This document shows, in pieces, positions 18,840 to 27,419 of a stretch of DNA of 64,000 nt; positions within the stretch are counted from its first letter, which is position 1, and the number at the start of each line of letters is the position of its first letter. The translations under genes were made by a program, and so were the position numbers. The notes below the pieces were generated by a model. The model was not told where the DNA came from. It searched no databases and was given only the letters and a program-made list of their open reading frames with translations. The stretch is from Dyella lutea (GTDB lineage: Bacteria; Pseudomonadota; Gammaproteobacteria; Xanthomonadales; Rhodanobacteraceae): assembly GCF_024158035.1 (NCBI RefSeq), contig NZ_JAMZEK010000001.1:1282001-1346000 (forward strand), written 5' to 3'.

Positions 18840-19616
18840 ATGAACCCCGACACGCCCGTACGACGGCCGCGCCACCGCGGCATCTACCTGCTGCCGAACC
18901 TGTTCACCACCGCGGCCATGTTCTCGGGGTTCTACGCCATCGTGGCCAGCATCGGTGGCCGTTACACCGAGGCGGCGATCGCGGTGTTCGTGGCGGCGCT
19001 GCTGGACGGCCTGGATGGCCGCGTGGCGCGCATGACCCACACGCAGAGCGAGTTCGGCGTGCAGTACGACTCGCTGTCGGACCTGGTCAGTTTCGGTCTG
19101 GCGCCGGCGCTGGTGATGTACACCTGGTCGCTCTCGGCCCTGCGCGAGTACGGGCCGATGTGGGGCAAGGTGGGCTGGGCGGCGGCGTTCATCTACGCCG
19201 CCTGCGGCGCGCTGCGACTGGCCCGCTTCAACACCCAGGTGGCAGTGGTCGACAAGCGCTATTTCCAGGGGCTGGCCAGCCCGTCGGCCGCGGCCGTGTG
19301 CATGTCGTTCGTCTGGACCATGGAAAAGACCGGCATTGCCGGCGGCACGCTCTGCTTCGTCACGCCGGTACTGGCGGTGGTGACGGGCCTGCTGATGGTC
19401 AGCCGGTTCCGTTATTTCAGTTTCAAATCGTTGCCGTGGACCGCCGGCGAGGGCGTGTCGTTCGTCTGGATGGTCGTGGCCGTGCTGGTGCTGGTGCTGC
19501 TGGCGATCGATCCGCCGCGGCTGCTGCTGGCGGTGTTTTCCGCCTACCTGTTGTCCGGTCCGGTGCTGACCCTGTGGGGGCTCGCCACCCATCGCCGCGT
19601 CCGGCGGGGCGCCTGA
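18840..19616 (+). CDS. pssA: CDP-diacylglycerol-serine O-phosphatidyltransferase
   Basis: This 258-residue integral membrane enzyme transfers phosphatidyl from CDP-diacylglycerol to serine, the step toward phosphatidylethanolamine. The CDP-alcohol phosphatidyltransferase signature DGLDGRVAR followed by GVQYDSLSD is complete, with all four metal-binding aspartates. About eight hydrophobic helices are visible. The start ATG at 18840 gives MNPDTPVRRPRHRGIYLLPN and is preceded by a TACAAT box at 18807, a possible -10. This is the membrane type of PssA (as in Bacillus), not the phospholipase D-like Escherichia coli enzyme. The holD-like gene follows 12 bases later. Confidence 0.95.
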   Translation: MNPDTPVRRPRHRGIYLLPNLFTTAAMFSGFYAIVASIGGRYTEAAIAVFVAALLDGLDGRVARMTHTQSEFGVQYDSLSDLVSFGLAPALVMYTWSLSALREYGPMWGKVGWAAAFIYAACGALRLARFNTQVAVVDKRYFQGLASPSAAAVCMSFVWTMEKTGIAGGTLCFVTPVLAVVTGLLMVSRFRYFSFKSLPWTAGEGVSFVWMVVAVLVLVLLAIDPPRLLLAVFSAYLLSGPVLTLWGLATHRRVRRGA

Positions 19617-19628
19617 GGAGGGCTGCCG

Positions 19629-20102
19629 ATGCTCGATGCGCGCCGCCAGCAGGTCCTGCAGGCCATGGGCATCACGCCGTGGGTGCGGCGGGTGCGCGAG
19701 TCGGGCGCCCCGGCCGAGGAGCCGATGCTGGATGCGCCGGCGGTCGAACCACCGGTGGCGCGCTGCATCGTGGTGCTGCCGGCGCAGCTGCCGCCGCGGA
19801 CCATGGACGTGCTGGGGCGGGCGTTGCAGGCGGCCGGTGCCGGGATCGCCCGGGCCGGGCGAGTGTTGGTGGCCGATGGCCAGACGCAGGCGTCCGTGCC
19901 GCATGCGCCGGCATATCTCGTGTTCGGGCAGGCCCAGGCGCATGCGCTTGGGCGGGAGCTGCCGGCAGCGGTAATGAGCCAGGCGCACATCGCCCTGGTC
20001 GATGCTCCGGAGGCGCTGTTTGCCGGTGCGGAGGGCAAGCGGCGATTGTGGGCGGCGCTCAGACAGTTGCGTCGCGCACTGGCGGTGGCCGGAGCGGGCT
20101 AG
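19629..20102 (+). CDS. holD: Probable DNA polymerase III psi subunit
   Basis: This 157-residue soluble protein looks featureless, but its N terminus (LQAMGITPWVRR) matches the start of Escherichia coli HolD (LQQLGITQWSLRR). The C-terminal pattern LWAALRQL resembles the HolD end ALWQQI. Most importantly it stands directly before rimI, as holD does in Escherichia coli. Psi links chi and SSB to the clamp loader. HolD diverges quickly, so plain similarity searches often miss it in Xanthomonadales and it is annotated as hypothetical. The evidence is a short motif plus gene order. The stop is one base before the rimI GTG, which suggests coupling. Confidence 0.65.
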   Translation: MLDARRQQVLQAMGITPWVRRVRESGAPAEEPMLDAPAVEPPVARCIVVLPAQLPPRTMDVLGRALQAAGAGIARAGRVLVADGQTQASVPHAPAYLVFGQAQAHALGRELPAAVMSQAHIALVDAPEALFAGAEGKRRLWAALRQLRRALAVAGAG

Positions 20103-20103
20103 C

Positions 20104-20583
20104 GTGGCCGTGGTGAGTCCCCCGACGAGCGAAATCCGCGCCCTGCAGCCGCAGGACCTCGATGCCGTGGCCGCGCTGGAAGCGGAGTCCTACGAATTCC
20201 CCTGGAGCCGCGGGATCTTTTCCGACTGCCTGCGCGCGGGTCATCCATGCTGGGTGCTGTGGGTGGGCGGACAGATCGCCGGCTACGGCATCCTGTCGAT
20301 CGCCGCCGGCGAGGCGCACGTGCTGAATCTTTGCATCGGGCGTCAGTGGCAGGGGCGCGGCCTGGGGCGGCGCCTGCTGATGCGCCTGCTCGACGTGATC
20401 CGCTGGAGCCGCGCCGAGCGCGTATTCCTGGAAGTGCGTCCGTCCAATCCGGTGGCGCAGAGCCTCTACCGCTCGGTGGGATTCACCGAGATCGGCCGGC
20501 GCCCGCGCTATTACCCGGCGCGCGAAGGGCGCGAGGACGCGATCGTGATGGAACTGGTGCTGCGCGAGTCCACCTCGTCCTGA
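20104..20583 (+). CDS. rimI: Ribosomal protein S18-alanine N-acetyltransferase
   Basis: This 159-residue GNAT enzyme acetylates the N-terminal alanine of ribosomal protein S18. The chosen start is GTG 20104, right after the holD stop; GTG 20113 is an alternative. The acetyl-CoA site RQWQGRGLGRRLL, followed by the FLEVRPSNPVAQSLYRSVGF segment, is the RimI pattern, and RPRYYPAREGREDAIVMEL closes the fold. Length fits the family (148 in Escherichia coli). It converges with valS, 25 bases away, without a clear terminator between them. Confidence 0.93.
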   Translation: MAVVSPPTSEIRALQPQDLDAVAALEAESYEFPWSRGIFSDCLRAGHPCWVLWVGGQIAGYGILSIAAGEAHVLNLCIGRQWQGRGLGRRLLMRLLDVIRWSRAERVFLEVRPSNPVAQSLYRSVGFTEIGRRPRYYPAREGREDAIVMELVLRESTSS

Positions 20584-20608
20584 CCTGCCCCGGTAGAGGT
20601 TGTGAGGA

Positions 20609-23437
20609 TCAGCCGAGCTTGGCCGCCTGATCGCGCAGCGCCGTCAGCGTCGTGTTCCAGTCGACGATGCGCTGGCGCTCCTGCGCCACCACCTCGGCCG
20701 GGGCGTTGGCGACGAAGTTGGCGTTGCCGAGCTTGCCTTCGCATTTTTTGATCTCGCCCTCGATGCGGCCGATCTCCTTGGCCAGGCGCGCCTTCTCGGC
20801 GGTGAGGTCGATCAGGCCGGCCAGCGGGATCAGCACGCGCAGGGTGCCGACCACCGCGGCGGCGGCGGCCGGTTCGTCGGCGCCGGTCTCGATCCACTGC
20901 GGCGCCTCGACACGGGCGAGGAAGGCGATCTGCGTGGCGAACTTGGCCGCGCGGGCGCGATCGGTGGCGTCGCCGTCGGCGAGCAGCAGTGGGATGGTCT
21001 TGCCCGGCGAGATGTTCATCTCCGCGCGGATCCTGCGCACGCCGGAGAGCACCGCCTTGAACCACTCGATCTCCGCCGTGGCGGCCTCGTCAGCGGCGAT
21101 GGCGTCGGCCTGCGGCCAGGGGCGCAGGATCAGCTCGGCCTCGGTGAGGCCCAGCTTCGGCCCGACCGACTGCCAGATCTCCTCGGTGATGAACGGGATG
21201 ATCGGGTGCAGCGCACGCAGCACCGTTTCCAGCACCACCAGCAGGGTGTGGCGGGTGGAAGCCGCGGCGGTGGCGTCGTCGCTGTTGAGCGCCGGCTTGG
21301 ACAGCTCCAGGAACCAGTCGCAGTACTCGTTCCAGACGAACTCGTACAGCGCCTGCGCCAGCAGGTCTAAGCGGTAGGTGGCGAAATGCTGCTCCACCTC
21401 GGCCAGGGTCTGCTTCAGGCGGGTGAGGATCCAGCGCTCGGCCTCGGTGGCCGGGCCGCCGGCCGGGGCCTCGATGCGGCCCTCCGGAAGGTTCATCAGC
21501 ACGAAGCGGGCGGCGTTCCACAGCTTGTTGCAGAACGCCTTGTAGCCCTCGGCGCGCTTGATGTCGAAGTTGATCGTGCGGCTGTAGCTGGCCAGTGCGG
21601 CGAAGGTGAAGCGCAGCGCGTCGGTGCCGATCGCGGTGATGCCCTCGGGGTAGTCGCGGCGCACGCGCTTCTCGACCTTCTCGCGCTCCTGCGGCAGCAG
21701 CAGGCTCTTGGTCGACTTGGCCACCAGCGGGTCCAGCGCGATGCCGTCGATCAGGTCCAGCGGGTCCAGCGTGTTGCCCTTGGACTTGGACATCTTCTGG
21801 CCTTCGGCGTCGCGCACGATGGCGTTGATGTACACCTCGCGGAACGGCACGCGGCCGGTGAAGTACCTGGTCGCCATCACCATGCGGGCGACCCAGAAGA
21901 AGATGATGTCGAAGCCGGTGACCAGCACCGCGCTGGGCAGGAACTGCTGGTCCTGCGCCCAGTTCGCGACCACCTCGCCGCGCTCGTTCGCCACCGGGCC
22001 GTCCAGCGGCCAGCCCAGGGTGGAGAACGGCCACAGCGCCGAGCTGAACCAGGTGTCGAGCACGTCCTCGTCGCGGCGCAGCGCGCCGACCGGTGCGGTG
22101 GCGGCATGCGCGCGTGCATCCGCCTCGTCCTCGCCGACGAAGATGTTGCCGGCCTCGTCGTACCACGCCGGGATCTGGTGGCCCCACCACAGCTGGCGGC
22201 TGACGCACCAGTCCTGGATGTTCTCCAGCCACTGCGTGTAGGTGGTGCTCCAGTTCTCCGGCACGAACTTAATGTCGCCACCGCGCACGGCCTCAAGCGC
22301 CGGCTCGGTGATCGCCTTGCGACCGCCGGGACGGCCGTCGGGCAGGGTGTCGCGGGTCAGGTCGAGGAACCACTGGTCGGTGAGCAGCGGCTCGATCACC
22401 GCGCCCGAGCGCTGGCTCACCGGCACCTTAAGCTTGTGCGGCTTGGTCTCGACCAGCAGGCCTTCGGACTCCAGGTCGGCCAGCACGGCCTTGCGCGCCT
22501 CGTAGCGGTCCAGCCCGCGGTACTTGTCCGGGCCGTTCTCGTTGACTCTGGCGTCCAGCGTGAACACGGTGATCGGCGTGAGCTGATGACGCTGGCCGAT
22601 CGCGTAGTCGTTGAAGTCGTGCGCCGGGGTGATCTTCACGCAGCCGGTGCCGAACTCGCGGTCGACGTAGTCGTCGGCGATCACCGGGATCTGCCGGCCG
22701 GTCAGCGGCAAGGTCAGCGTCTGGCCGACCAGGTGCGCGTAGCGCTCATCCTCCGGGTGCACCGCCACGGCGACGTCGCCGAGCATGGTTTCCGGACGGG
22801 TGGTGGCCACCACCAGGCTCTCGTCGCTGCCGGTGACGGGATAGCGGATCGACCACAGGTGGCCGTCGCGCTCGACGTTGTCCACTTCCAGGTCCGACAC
22901 CGCGGTGCCCAGCGCCGGGTCCCAGTTCACCAGCCGGTTGCCGCGGTAGATCAGGCCGGCGCGGTACCAGTCGACGAACACCTTGCGCACGGCGGCGGAC
23001 AGGCCCTCGTCCATGGTGAAGCGCTCGCGCGACCAGTCGGCGGCGACGCCGAGGCGGCGCATCTGCCGGGTGATGGTGGAGCCGGATTCCTCCTTCCATT
23101 CCCACACGCGCTCGATGAAGGCCTCGCGGCCCAGGTCATGGCGGCTCTTGCCCTCGGCGGCGAGCTGGTTCTCGACGATCTTCTGGGTGGCGATGCCGGC
23201 GTGGTCGGTGCCGACCTGCCACAGCGTGTTCATCCCGCGCATGCGCTGGTAGCGCACCAGCATGTCCATCACCGTCTGCTGGAACGCATGGCCCATGTGC
23301 AGGGTGCCGGTGACGTTCGGCGGCGGCAGCAGGATGCAGTACGGGTCGCCCTGGCCGGACGGCTTGAACACGCCGCTGGCCTCCCAGCGGGCATACCAGG
23401 TGGACTCGATCTGGGCGGGTTCGAAGCTCTTTTCCAT
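20609..23437 (-). CDS. valS: Valyl-tRNA synthetase
   Basis: This 942-residue class I synthetase charges tRNA-Val. The start at 23437 gives [20 protein letters not shown]. Upstream codons in frame have no ribosome site. The adenylate motif reads [10 protein letters not shown], the editing domain lies at about 200-420, the second signature is KMSKSKGN, and a C-terminal coiled coil (about 880-942) binds the tRNA elbow. All parts expected of ValS are present and the length is usual (951 in Escherichia coli). It is convergent with rimI. It is an essential housekeeping gene. Long open frames on the opposite strand here are shadows of GC-rich coding. Confidence 0.97.
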   Translation of the reverse strand: MEKSFEPAQIESTWYARWEASGVFKPSGQGDPYCILLPPPNVTGTLHMGHAFQQTVMDMLVRYQRMRGMNTLWQVGTDHAGIATQKIVENQLAAEGKSRHDLGREAFIERVWEWKEESGSTITRQMRRLGVAADWSRERFTMDEGLSAAVRKVFVDWYRAGLIYRGNRLVNWDPALGTAVSDLEVDNVERDGHLWSIRYPVTGSDESLVVATTRPETMLGDVAVAVHPEDERYAHLVGQTLTLPLTGRQIPVIADDYVDREFGTGCVKITPAHDFNDYAIGQRHQLTPITVFTLDARVNENGPDKYRGLDRYEARKAVLADLESEGLLVETKPHKLKVPVSQRSGAVIEPLLTDQWFLDLTRDTLPDGRPGGRKAITEPALEAVRGGDIKFVPENWSTTYTQWLENIQDWCVSRQLWWGHQIPAWYDEAGNIFVGEDEADARAHAATAPVGALRRDEDVLDTWFSSALWPFSTLGWPLDGPVANERGEVVANWAQDQQFLPSAVLVTGFDIIFFWVARMVMATRYFTGRVPFREVYINAIVRDAEGQKMSKSKGNTLDPLDLIDGIALDPLVAKSTKSLLLPQEREKVEKRVRRDYPEGITAIGTDALRFTFAALASYSRTINFDIKRAEGYKAFCNKLWNAARFVLMNLPEGRIEAPAGGPATEAERWILTRLKQTLAEVEQHFATYRLDLLAQALYEFVWNEYCDWFLELSKPALNSDDATAAASTRHTLLVVLETVLRALHPIIPFITEEIWQSVGPKLGLTEAELILRPWPQADAIAADEAATAEIEWFKAVLSGVRRIRAEMNISPGKTIPLLLADGDATDRARAAKFATQIAFLARVEAPQWIETGADEPAAAAAVVGTLRVLIPLAGLIDLTAEKARLAKEIGRIEGEIKKCEGKLGNANFVANAPAEVVAQERQRIVDWNTTLTALRDQAAKLG

Positions 23438-23656
23438 GGGGACTCGCTTGCGGCGCACGGCGAAGGCCGCGCGCAGGTTGGACGCAAAGGCAGCCATTGT
23501 ACGGGGCTGGCCGGGGGCTGCCAAAACGGGGCCGTTCGCGCCGAAGCGTGCGCTGGGTGCGCTCCCCGACGGGGGCGGAGTGACAGAATCGACCCCGTGC
23601 GGACGGTCCGCCGGGAACAGGGTGTGGTGGTGAAGTCAGTGGAACAGGGGCAGCGC

Positions 23657-24580
23657 ATGCCGCGGTCGCGGGTCTGGCAGGTGGTGTTGCTGGGCTTGCT
23701 TATGGCTCTGCCCGTGCTGCGGGCGAGGGCCGCCGTGCCGGCCATGCCCGGCTGGCAGACGGTTTTCAGCGACGACTTCGACGGCGCGGCCGGGCGGCGG
23801 CCCGATCCGGCGCGCTGGAAATTCGACCTCGGCCACAACTATCCGGGCGGTCCGGCGCACTGGGGCACCCACGAGGTGCAGCGCTACACCGACGACCCGG
23901 CCAACGTCAGCCTGGACGGTCGCGGTCATCTGCGGATCACCCCGCTGCGCGAGCCCGATGGCGAATGGACCTCGGCGCGCATCGAGACCTGGCGCGACGA
24001 TTTCCGCCCGCCGGAAGGCGGCGTGCTGCGCATGGAGGCCCGTCTGCGTATGCCGCAGGTGAGCGGCGAGGCGGCGCTGGGCTACTGGCCGGCCTTCTGG
24101 GCACTGGGGGAAAGTTTCCGTCGCCTCGGCGTCTGGCCGCAGTCCGGCGAGTTCGACATCATGGAGAACGTCAACGGCCTGAACCTGGTGTGGGGCACCC
24201 TGCATTGCGGGGTGATTCCGGACGGCCCCTGTGACGAGCCCAACGGCATCGGCCAGCACGCCTCCTGCGAGGGCGGCAGTTGCCAGGACGGCTTCCACAC
24301 CTACACCTTCGAATGGGACCGCAGCGTCGCGCCGGAGGCGCTGCGCTGGTACCTCGACGGCAAGTTGTACGGCGTGATCACCCGCGACCGGCTGCCGCCG
24401 GTCACCTGGCAGGAGATCACCGGCCAGCGCGGCTATTTCCTGCTGCTGGACGTGGCGATGGGCGGTGACTTCGCCTATGCCGTGTCCGGCGGGCGTGATA
24501 CCCCGACGTCGGCCACCGAGCCCGGTCACCCGATGGTGGTGGACTACGTGGCGGTGTGGACCCGCGCCGGCTCGCCCTGA
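23657..24580 (+). CDS. Secreted glycoside hydrolase family 16 enzyme
   Basis: This 307-residue protein has a signal peptide (MPRSRVWQVVLLGLLMALPVLRARA) and one GH16 jelly-roll domain. The catalytic motif is GEFDIMENVNG, with nucleophile and acid/base glutamates spaced ExDxxE. The conserved FHTYTFEW and final DYVAVW strands are also present. Four Cys in the stretch after the active site (PDGPC...ASCEGGSC) may form disulfides. GH16 enzymes cut beta-1,3 or beta-1,3/1,4 glucans, and the sequence is nearest in style to laminarinase/licheninase types. It is probably exported by Sec to the periplasm or outside. Its last 37 bases overlap the end of the convergent CheW-domain gene. Confidence 0.93.
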   Translation: MPRSRVWQVVLLGLLMALPVLRARAAVPAMPGWQTVFSDDFDGAAGRRPDPARWKFDLGHNYPGGPAHWGTHEVQRYTDDPANVSLDGRGHLRITPLREPDGEWTSARIETWRDDFRPPEGGVLRMEARLRMPQVSGEAALGYWPAFWALGESFRRLGVWPQSGEFDIMENVNGLNLVWGTLHCGVIPDGPCDEPNGIGQHASCEGGSCQDGFHTYTFEWDRSVAPEALRWYLDGKLYGVITRDRLPPVTWQEITGQRGYFLLLDVAMGGDFAYAVSGGRDTPTSATEPGHPMVVDYVAVWTRAGSP

Positions 24581-26088
24581 GCGTCCGCGGTGCCGGCGAT
24601 CCGCTGCAGCAGCGGTGCGGCGTCCAGCAGCAGCACGGTGCCGTGCTGGGGGGTTTCGGCCACTTCGTGCAGGTCGCGCTGCAGCTCCGGATGCAGGTGG
24701 TGCGACATCAGCGCAGGTACCCGCAGCTTCTCGCTGCGATCGATCCCGAGAATGCTCTGCACCGAGTCGGCCACCAAGCCATATCTGGCACCGGCGTGGT
24801 CGACGATGAGGATCCTGCACGCCGCCGGATCGGCGGCGACCTCCATGCCGTAGAGCGTACGCAGGTCGATCACCGTGATCAGCTTCTGTCGCAGGTTCAG
24901 CACGCCGCGCACGAATGCCGGTGCGCCGGGCGGACGCATCAGTGACGGGTCGTAGTCGATCACTTCGCACAGCTGCTCGATGCGCAGGCCCATCAGGCGG
25001 TCGAGCCGGAAGGTCACCCAGGTCTCGCGCACGCGGCGCTGGGCGCTCTGCGCCACCGCTGCCTCGTCCGCCGCCACCAAGTAGAGATCGCGATGTCCGG
25101 TGGCCAGGTGGGCCAGGAACGGATCGGCATGCAGCGCCGGTGCGTCGACCAGGGCCAGGTCGTCCTGGTCGCTGTCCTTGCGGCTGATGCAGCCGGCGAT
25201 CAGTCCGGTCTGCCCCTCGATCGGCGGCATCGGCAGTACCTGGGCATCGAGGTAGCCGACAATGCTGTCGACCTCGTCGACCCGCAGGCCGAGATAGGAC
25301 TCGCCCTGGCGCAGCACGAGCACTCGCCGCAAGTCCTCGCCATCGTCCGCGGCCGCCCCGGTCGCACTGCTCGCCAGCCCGAGGAAGCGGGCGAAGTCGA
25401 TCACCGGGACCGGGCGGCCACGTAGGTGGACGCGGCCCAGGCAGCGATCGTCCGCCAGCACCGAATGCTCCAGTGCGGGCAGTCGGATGATTTCGTGGAT
25501 CGCCGCCATCGGCAGGGCCATGTGGCGCCCGCCGGCGCGGAACGACACCGCCTGGCGGCGACGTCCCTGGGCCAGGCGGCGCTGGCGCGCCTGCTCGGCC
25601 AGGTCCGGGTTCAACACCTGTGGCAGGCCGGGGAGCCGGGTCAGCGCATCGGCCGAGAGCACCTGCAGGATACGTTCGCCGAGATGGAACGCGCTCTCGA
25701 TCAATCCCAGCGACTCGCTGCCGTGCCGGAACGGCACCACCTGGCCGGCCGGCAGTCGCAGCATTTCCCCGGTGCGGTCGAACAGTACGCCCAGCCTCGC
25801 CTCGCCGCTGGCCACCACGGCGATACGTGCATCGCTGCGGTCGGCCGTCTCGGCCAGCCCCATGAACCGGCCGAGGTCGGCCAGCGGTATCAGCATGCCG
25901 CGCAGGTTGAACAGGCCGAGCAGGTGCGGCGGTGCCAGCGGCACGCGGGTGATCGCGGCGGGAAAGGGCACGACTTCCTGCAGCGCGCCGATCGGCAGCG
26001 CCAGTTCGAATTCACCCAGATGGAACGAGCCGAACAGCTGCATCGCGTCCTGCGGGGCGGGGGAGAGCGGAGCGGCCGGACTGTCCAT
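24544..26088 (-). CDS. Triple CheW-domain coupling protein
   Basis: This 514-residue protein has three CheW-like domains in a row and nothing else: about residues 17-150 (GEFELALPIGALQEVV...LRGMLIPLADLGRF), 185-330 (GRHMALPMAAIHEII...LRGRPVPVIDFARF) and 365-500 (LMGLRIEQLCEVID...LRQKLITVIDLRTL). Normal CheW has one such domain and joins CheA to receptors. Three domains could bridge several receptors or kinases. GAGGAA precedes the ATG. It lies 12 bases after cheD in the MCP-cheR-cheD operon. Its 3' end overlaps the GH16 gene by 37 bases tail to tail. No histidine kinase or receiver domain is attached. Confidence 0.9.
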   Translation of the reverse strand: MDSPAAPLSPAPQDAMQLFGSFHLGEFELALPIGALQEVVPFPAAITRVPLAPPHLLGLFNLRGMLIPLADLGRFMGLAETADRSDARIAVVASGEARLGVLFDRTGEMLRLPAGQVVPFRHGSESLGLIESAFHLGERILQVLSADALTRLPGLPQVLNPDLAEQARQRRLAQGRRRQAVSFRAGGRHMALPMAAIHEIIRLPALEHSVLADDRCLGRVHLRGRPVPVIDFARFLGLASSATGAAADDGEDLRRVLVLRQGESYLGLRVDEVDSIVGYLDAQVLPMPPIEGQTGLIAGCISRKDSDQDDLALVDAPALHADPFLAHLATGHRDLYLVAADEAAVAQSAQRRVRETWVTFRLDRLMGLRIEQLCEVIDYDPSLMRPPGAPAFVRGVLNLRQKLITVIDLRTLYGMEVAADPAACRILIVDHAGARYGLVADSVQSILGIDRSEKLRVPALMSHHLHPELQRDLHEVAETPQHGTVLLLDAAPLLQRIAGTADAQGEPARVHTAT

Positions 26089-26100
26089 GGGCGGGCTTCC

Positions 26101-26574
26101 TCAGTCGATGCGTTCGAAGGTACGCACCGAGTACTGCCGGGTGCGGCAGTCGATGCTCAGCTGGCGGCCGTGGGTGCCGCCGGTGTCGGTGTGCACGACG
26201 TGGATGCCGGCCTGGGCCAGCAGGCGTTGCGCCATCTGCGTGTTCTGCTCGCCGATCAGGCCGTAAGGCGCCGGCCGGTCGTGCCGGACCATGCAGGCGC
26301 CGCCGGCGACGACGGCTTCGAGCTGGCCGTAGTCGGCCGGTTCGGCGCCGATCAGGCGCAACAGGGCGGGCAGGGTATCGGTGACGTACTTGGCCGAGGG
26401 CTGCCCCTGGCTGTTGGGCGGTTCGGGCAGCAGGCAGTGCGCCAGCGCGCAGCGGTCGCGCCGGTGCCACAGCAGGCCAATGCCGACGCAGGAGCCCAGC
26501 GTGGTGCGCAGGATCTCGTCGCCGTGGCCGGTGCGCATCTCGCACATCTTCACGTGGACATCGCGCCCGTTCAT
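26101..26574 (-). CDS. cheD: Chemoreceptor glutamine deamidase CheD
   Basis: This 157-residue enzyme deamidates glutamines on chemoreceptors and in many species helps adaptation with CheC or CheY. The conserved active-site set is visible: Thr and Cys in LRTTLGSCVGIGL and His in CALAHCLLPEP. The start ATG overlaps the cheR stop as ATGA (26571-26574), so translation is coupled. The length is normal for CheD. In this operon it stands beside CheR and the triple-CheW protein. CheB is absent here, so receptor modification would rest on methylation by CheR and deamidation by CheD, unless cheB is elsewhere. Confidence 0.95.
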   Translation of the reverse strand: MNGRDVHVKMCEMRTGHGDEILRTTLGSCVGIGLLWHRRDRCALAHCLLPEPPNSQGQPSAKYVTDTLPALLRLIGAEPADYGQLEAVVAGGACMVRHDRPAPYGLIGEQNTQMAQRLLAQAGIHVVHTDTGGTHGRQLSIDCRTRQYSVRTFERID

Positions 26575-27407
26575 GCCGGTGGTCGATCGTTGCGATAGAT
26601 CAGCGGCTGCTGGTAGGCGAAGCCGGTGCGCAGGCGGTTGAGCGATTCGGACTCGCCCACCAGCAGCACGGCTCGAGGCGACATCGACTGACGCACGTTC
26701 TCCAGCACCGTCTCCTGGCCCGGTTCGTCGAAGTAGATCAGCACATTGCGCAGCAGCACCAGGTCGAAGCGGGTGGGCTCCTCCAGTCGCTGGTACAGGT
26801 TGTGCGTGCGGAAATTCACCGCCGCGCGAAGCGTGGGCGAGGCGGTATAGACCTCGTCGACGCCGAGGAAATACTTCTCCAGCATCGCCGGGCGCGCCTT
26901 TCGCAGGCCGTCGACGTTGCGGCCCAGGTAATGACCGGCGCGGCCGGTCTCGAGTACACCGCCGGCGATATCGGTGCCCAGGATGCGGTAGCGGAACTCC
27001 GGGTGTTTCTCGCGGAATTCCTCGCACAGCATGGCGATGGAGTAGGCCTCCTCGCCGGTGGAGGCGGCCGCCGACCAGACCTGCAGCACATTGTCCGGAT
27101 GGGCCGCGTACCAGGCCGGCAGGAAGCCGTGCCACAGGTAGTCCCAGATCCGCGGTGTCCGAAAGAACGAGGTCTCGTTGGTGGTGACCAGATCGATGAA
27201 CCGGCCGACCTCGTCGTTGGAGCTGTCCAGGACGGCGAGGTAATCGCCGTAGCTGGACAGCGACAGTGCCTGCAGGCGCCGGCGCAGGCGGCCCTGCAGC
27301 AGGGTCCACTTGCGCTCGGCCATGGCGATGCCGGTGTGCCGGCGCACCCGGGCGAACAGCGCCGCCTGGATGGCCGGATCGACGGTGACCTCGGTCTCGA
27401 GCATCAT
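26571..27407 (-). CDS. cheR: Chemoreceptor glutamate methyltransferase CheR
   Basis: This 278-residue SAM-dependent enzyme methylates receptor glutamates. The N-terminal helical domain includes FFRTPRIWDYL. The SAM-binding domain has VWSAAASTGEEAYSIAML, the acidic LGTDI strand and the catalytic-region FDLVLLRNVLIYF. These match CheR closely and the length is usual. The MCP gene upstream ends 12 bases before it and cheD overlaps its stop. The adjoining MCP lacks the NWETF-type pentapeptide tether at its C terminus, so CheR must reach it without that tether. Confidence 0.96.
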   Translation of the reverse strand: MMLETEVTVDPAIQAALFARVRRHTGIAMAERKWTLLQGRLRRRLQALSLSSYGDYLAVLDSSNDEVGRFIDLVTTNETSFFRTPRIWDYLWHGFLPAWYAAHPDNVLQVWSAAASTGEEAYSIAMLCEEFREKHPEFRYRILGTDIAGGVLETGRAGHYLGRNVDGLRKARPAMLEKYFLGVDEVYTASPTLRAAVNFRTHNLYQRLEEPTRFDLVLLRNVLIYFDEPGQETVLENVRQSMSPRAVLLVGESESLNRLRTGFAYQQPLIYRNDRPPA

Positions 27408-27419
27408 CGGCTTGCTCCG

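Noticed and set aside
21386-23656. Open frame that would extend the GH16 protein far upstream, opposite valS
   Set aside because: The signal peptide at 23657 gives the natural start; the upstream part is the shadow of valS.
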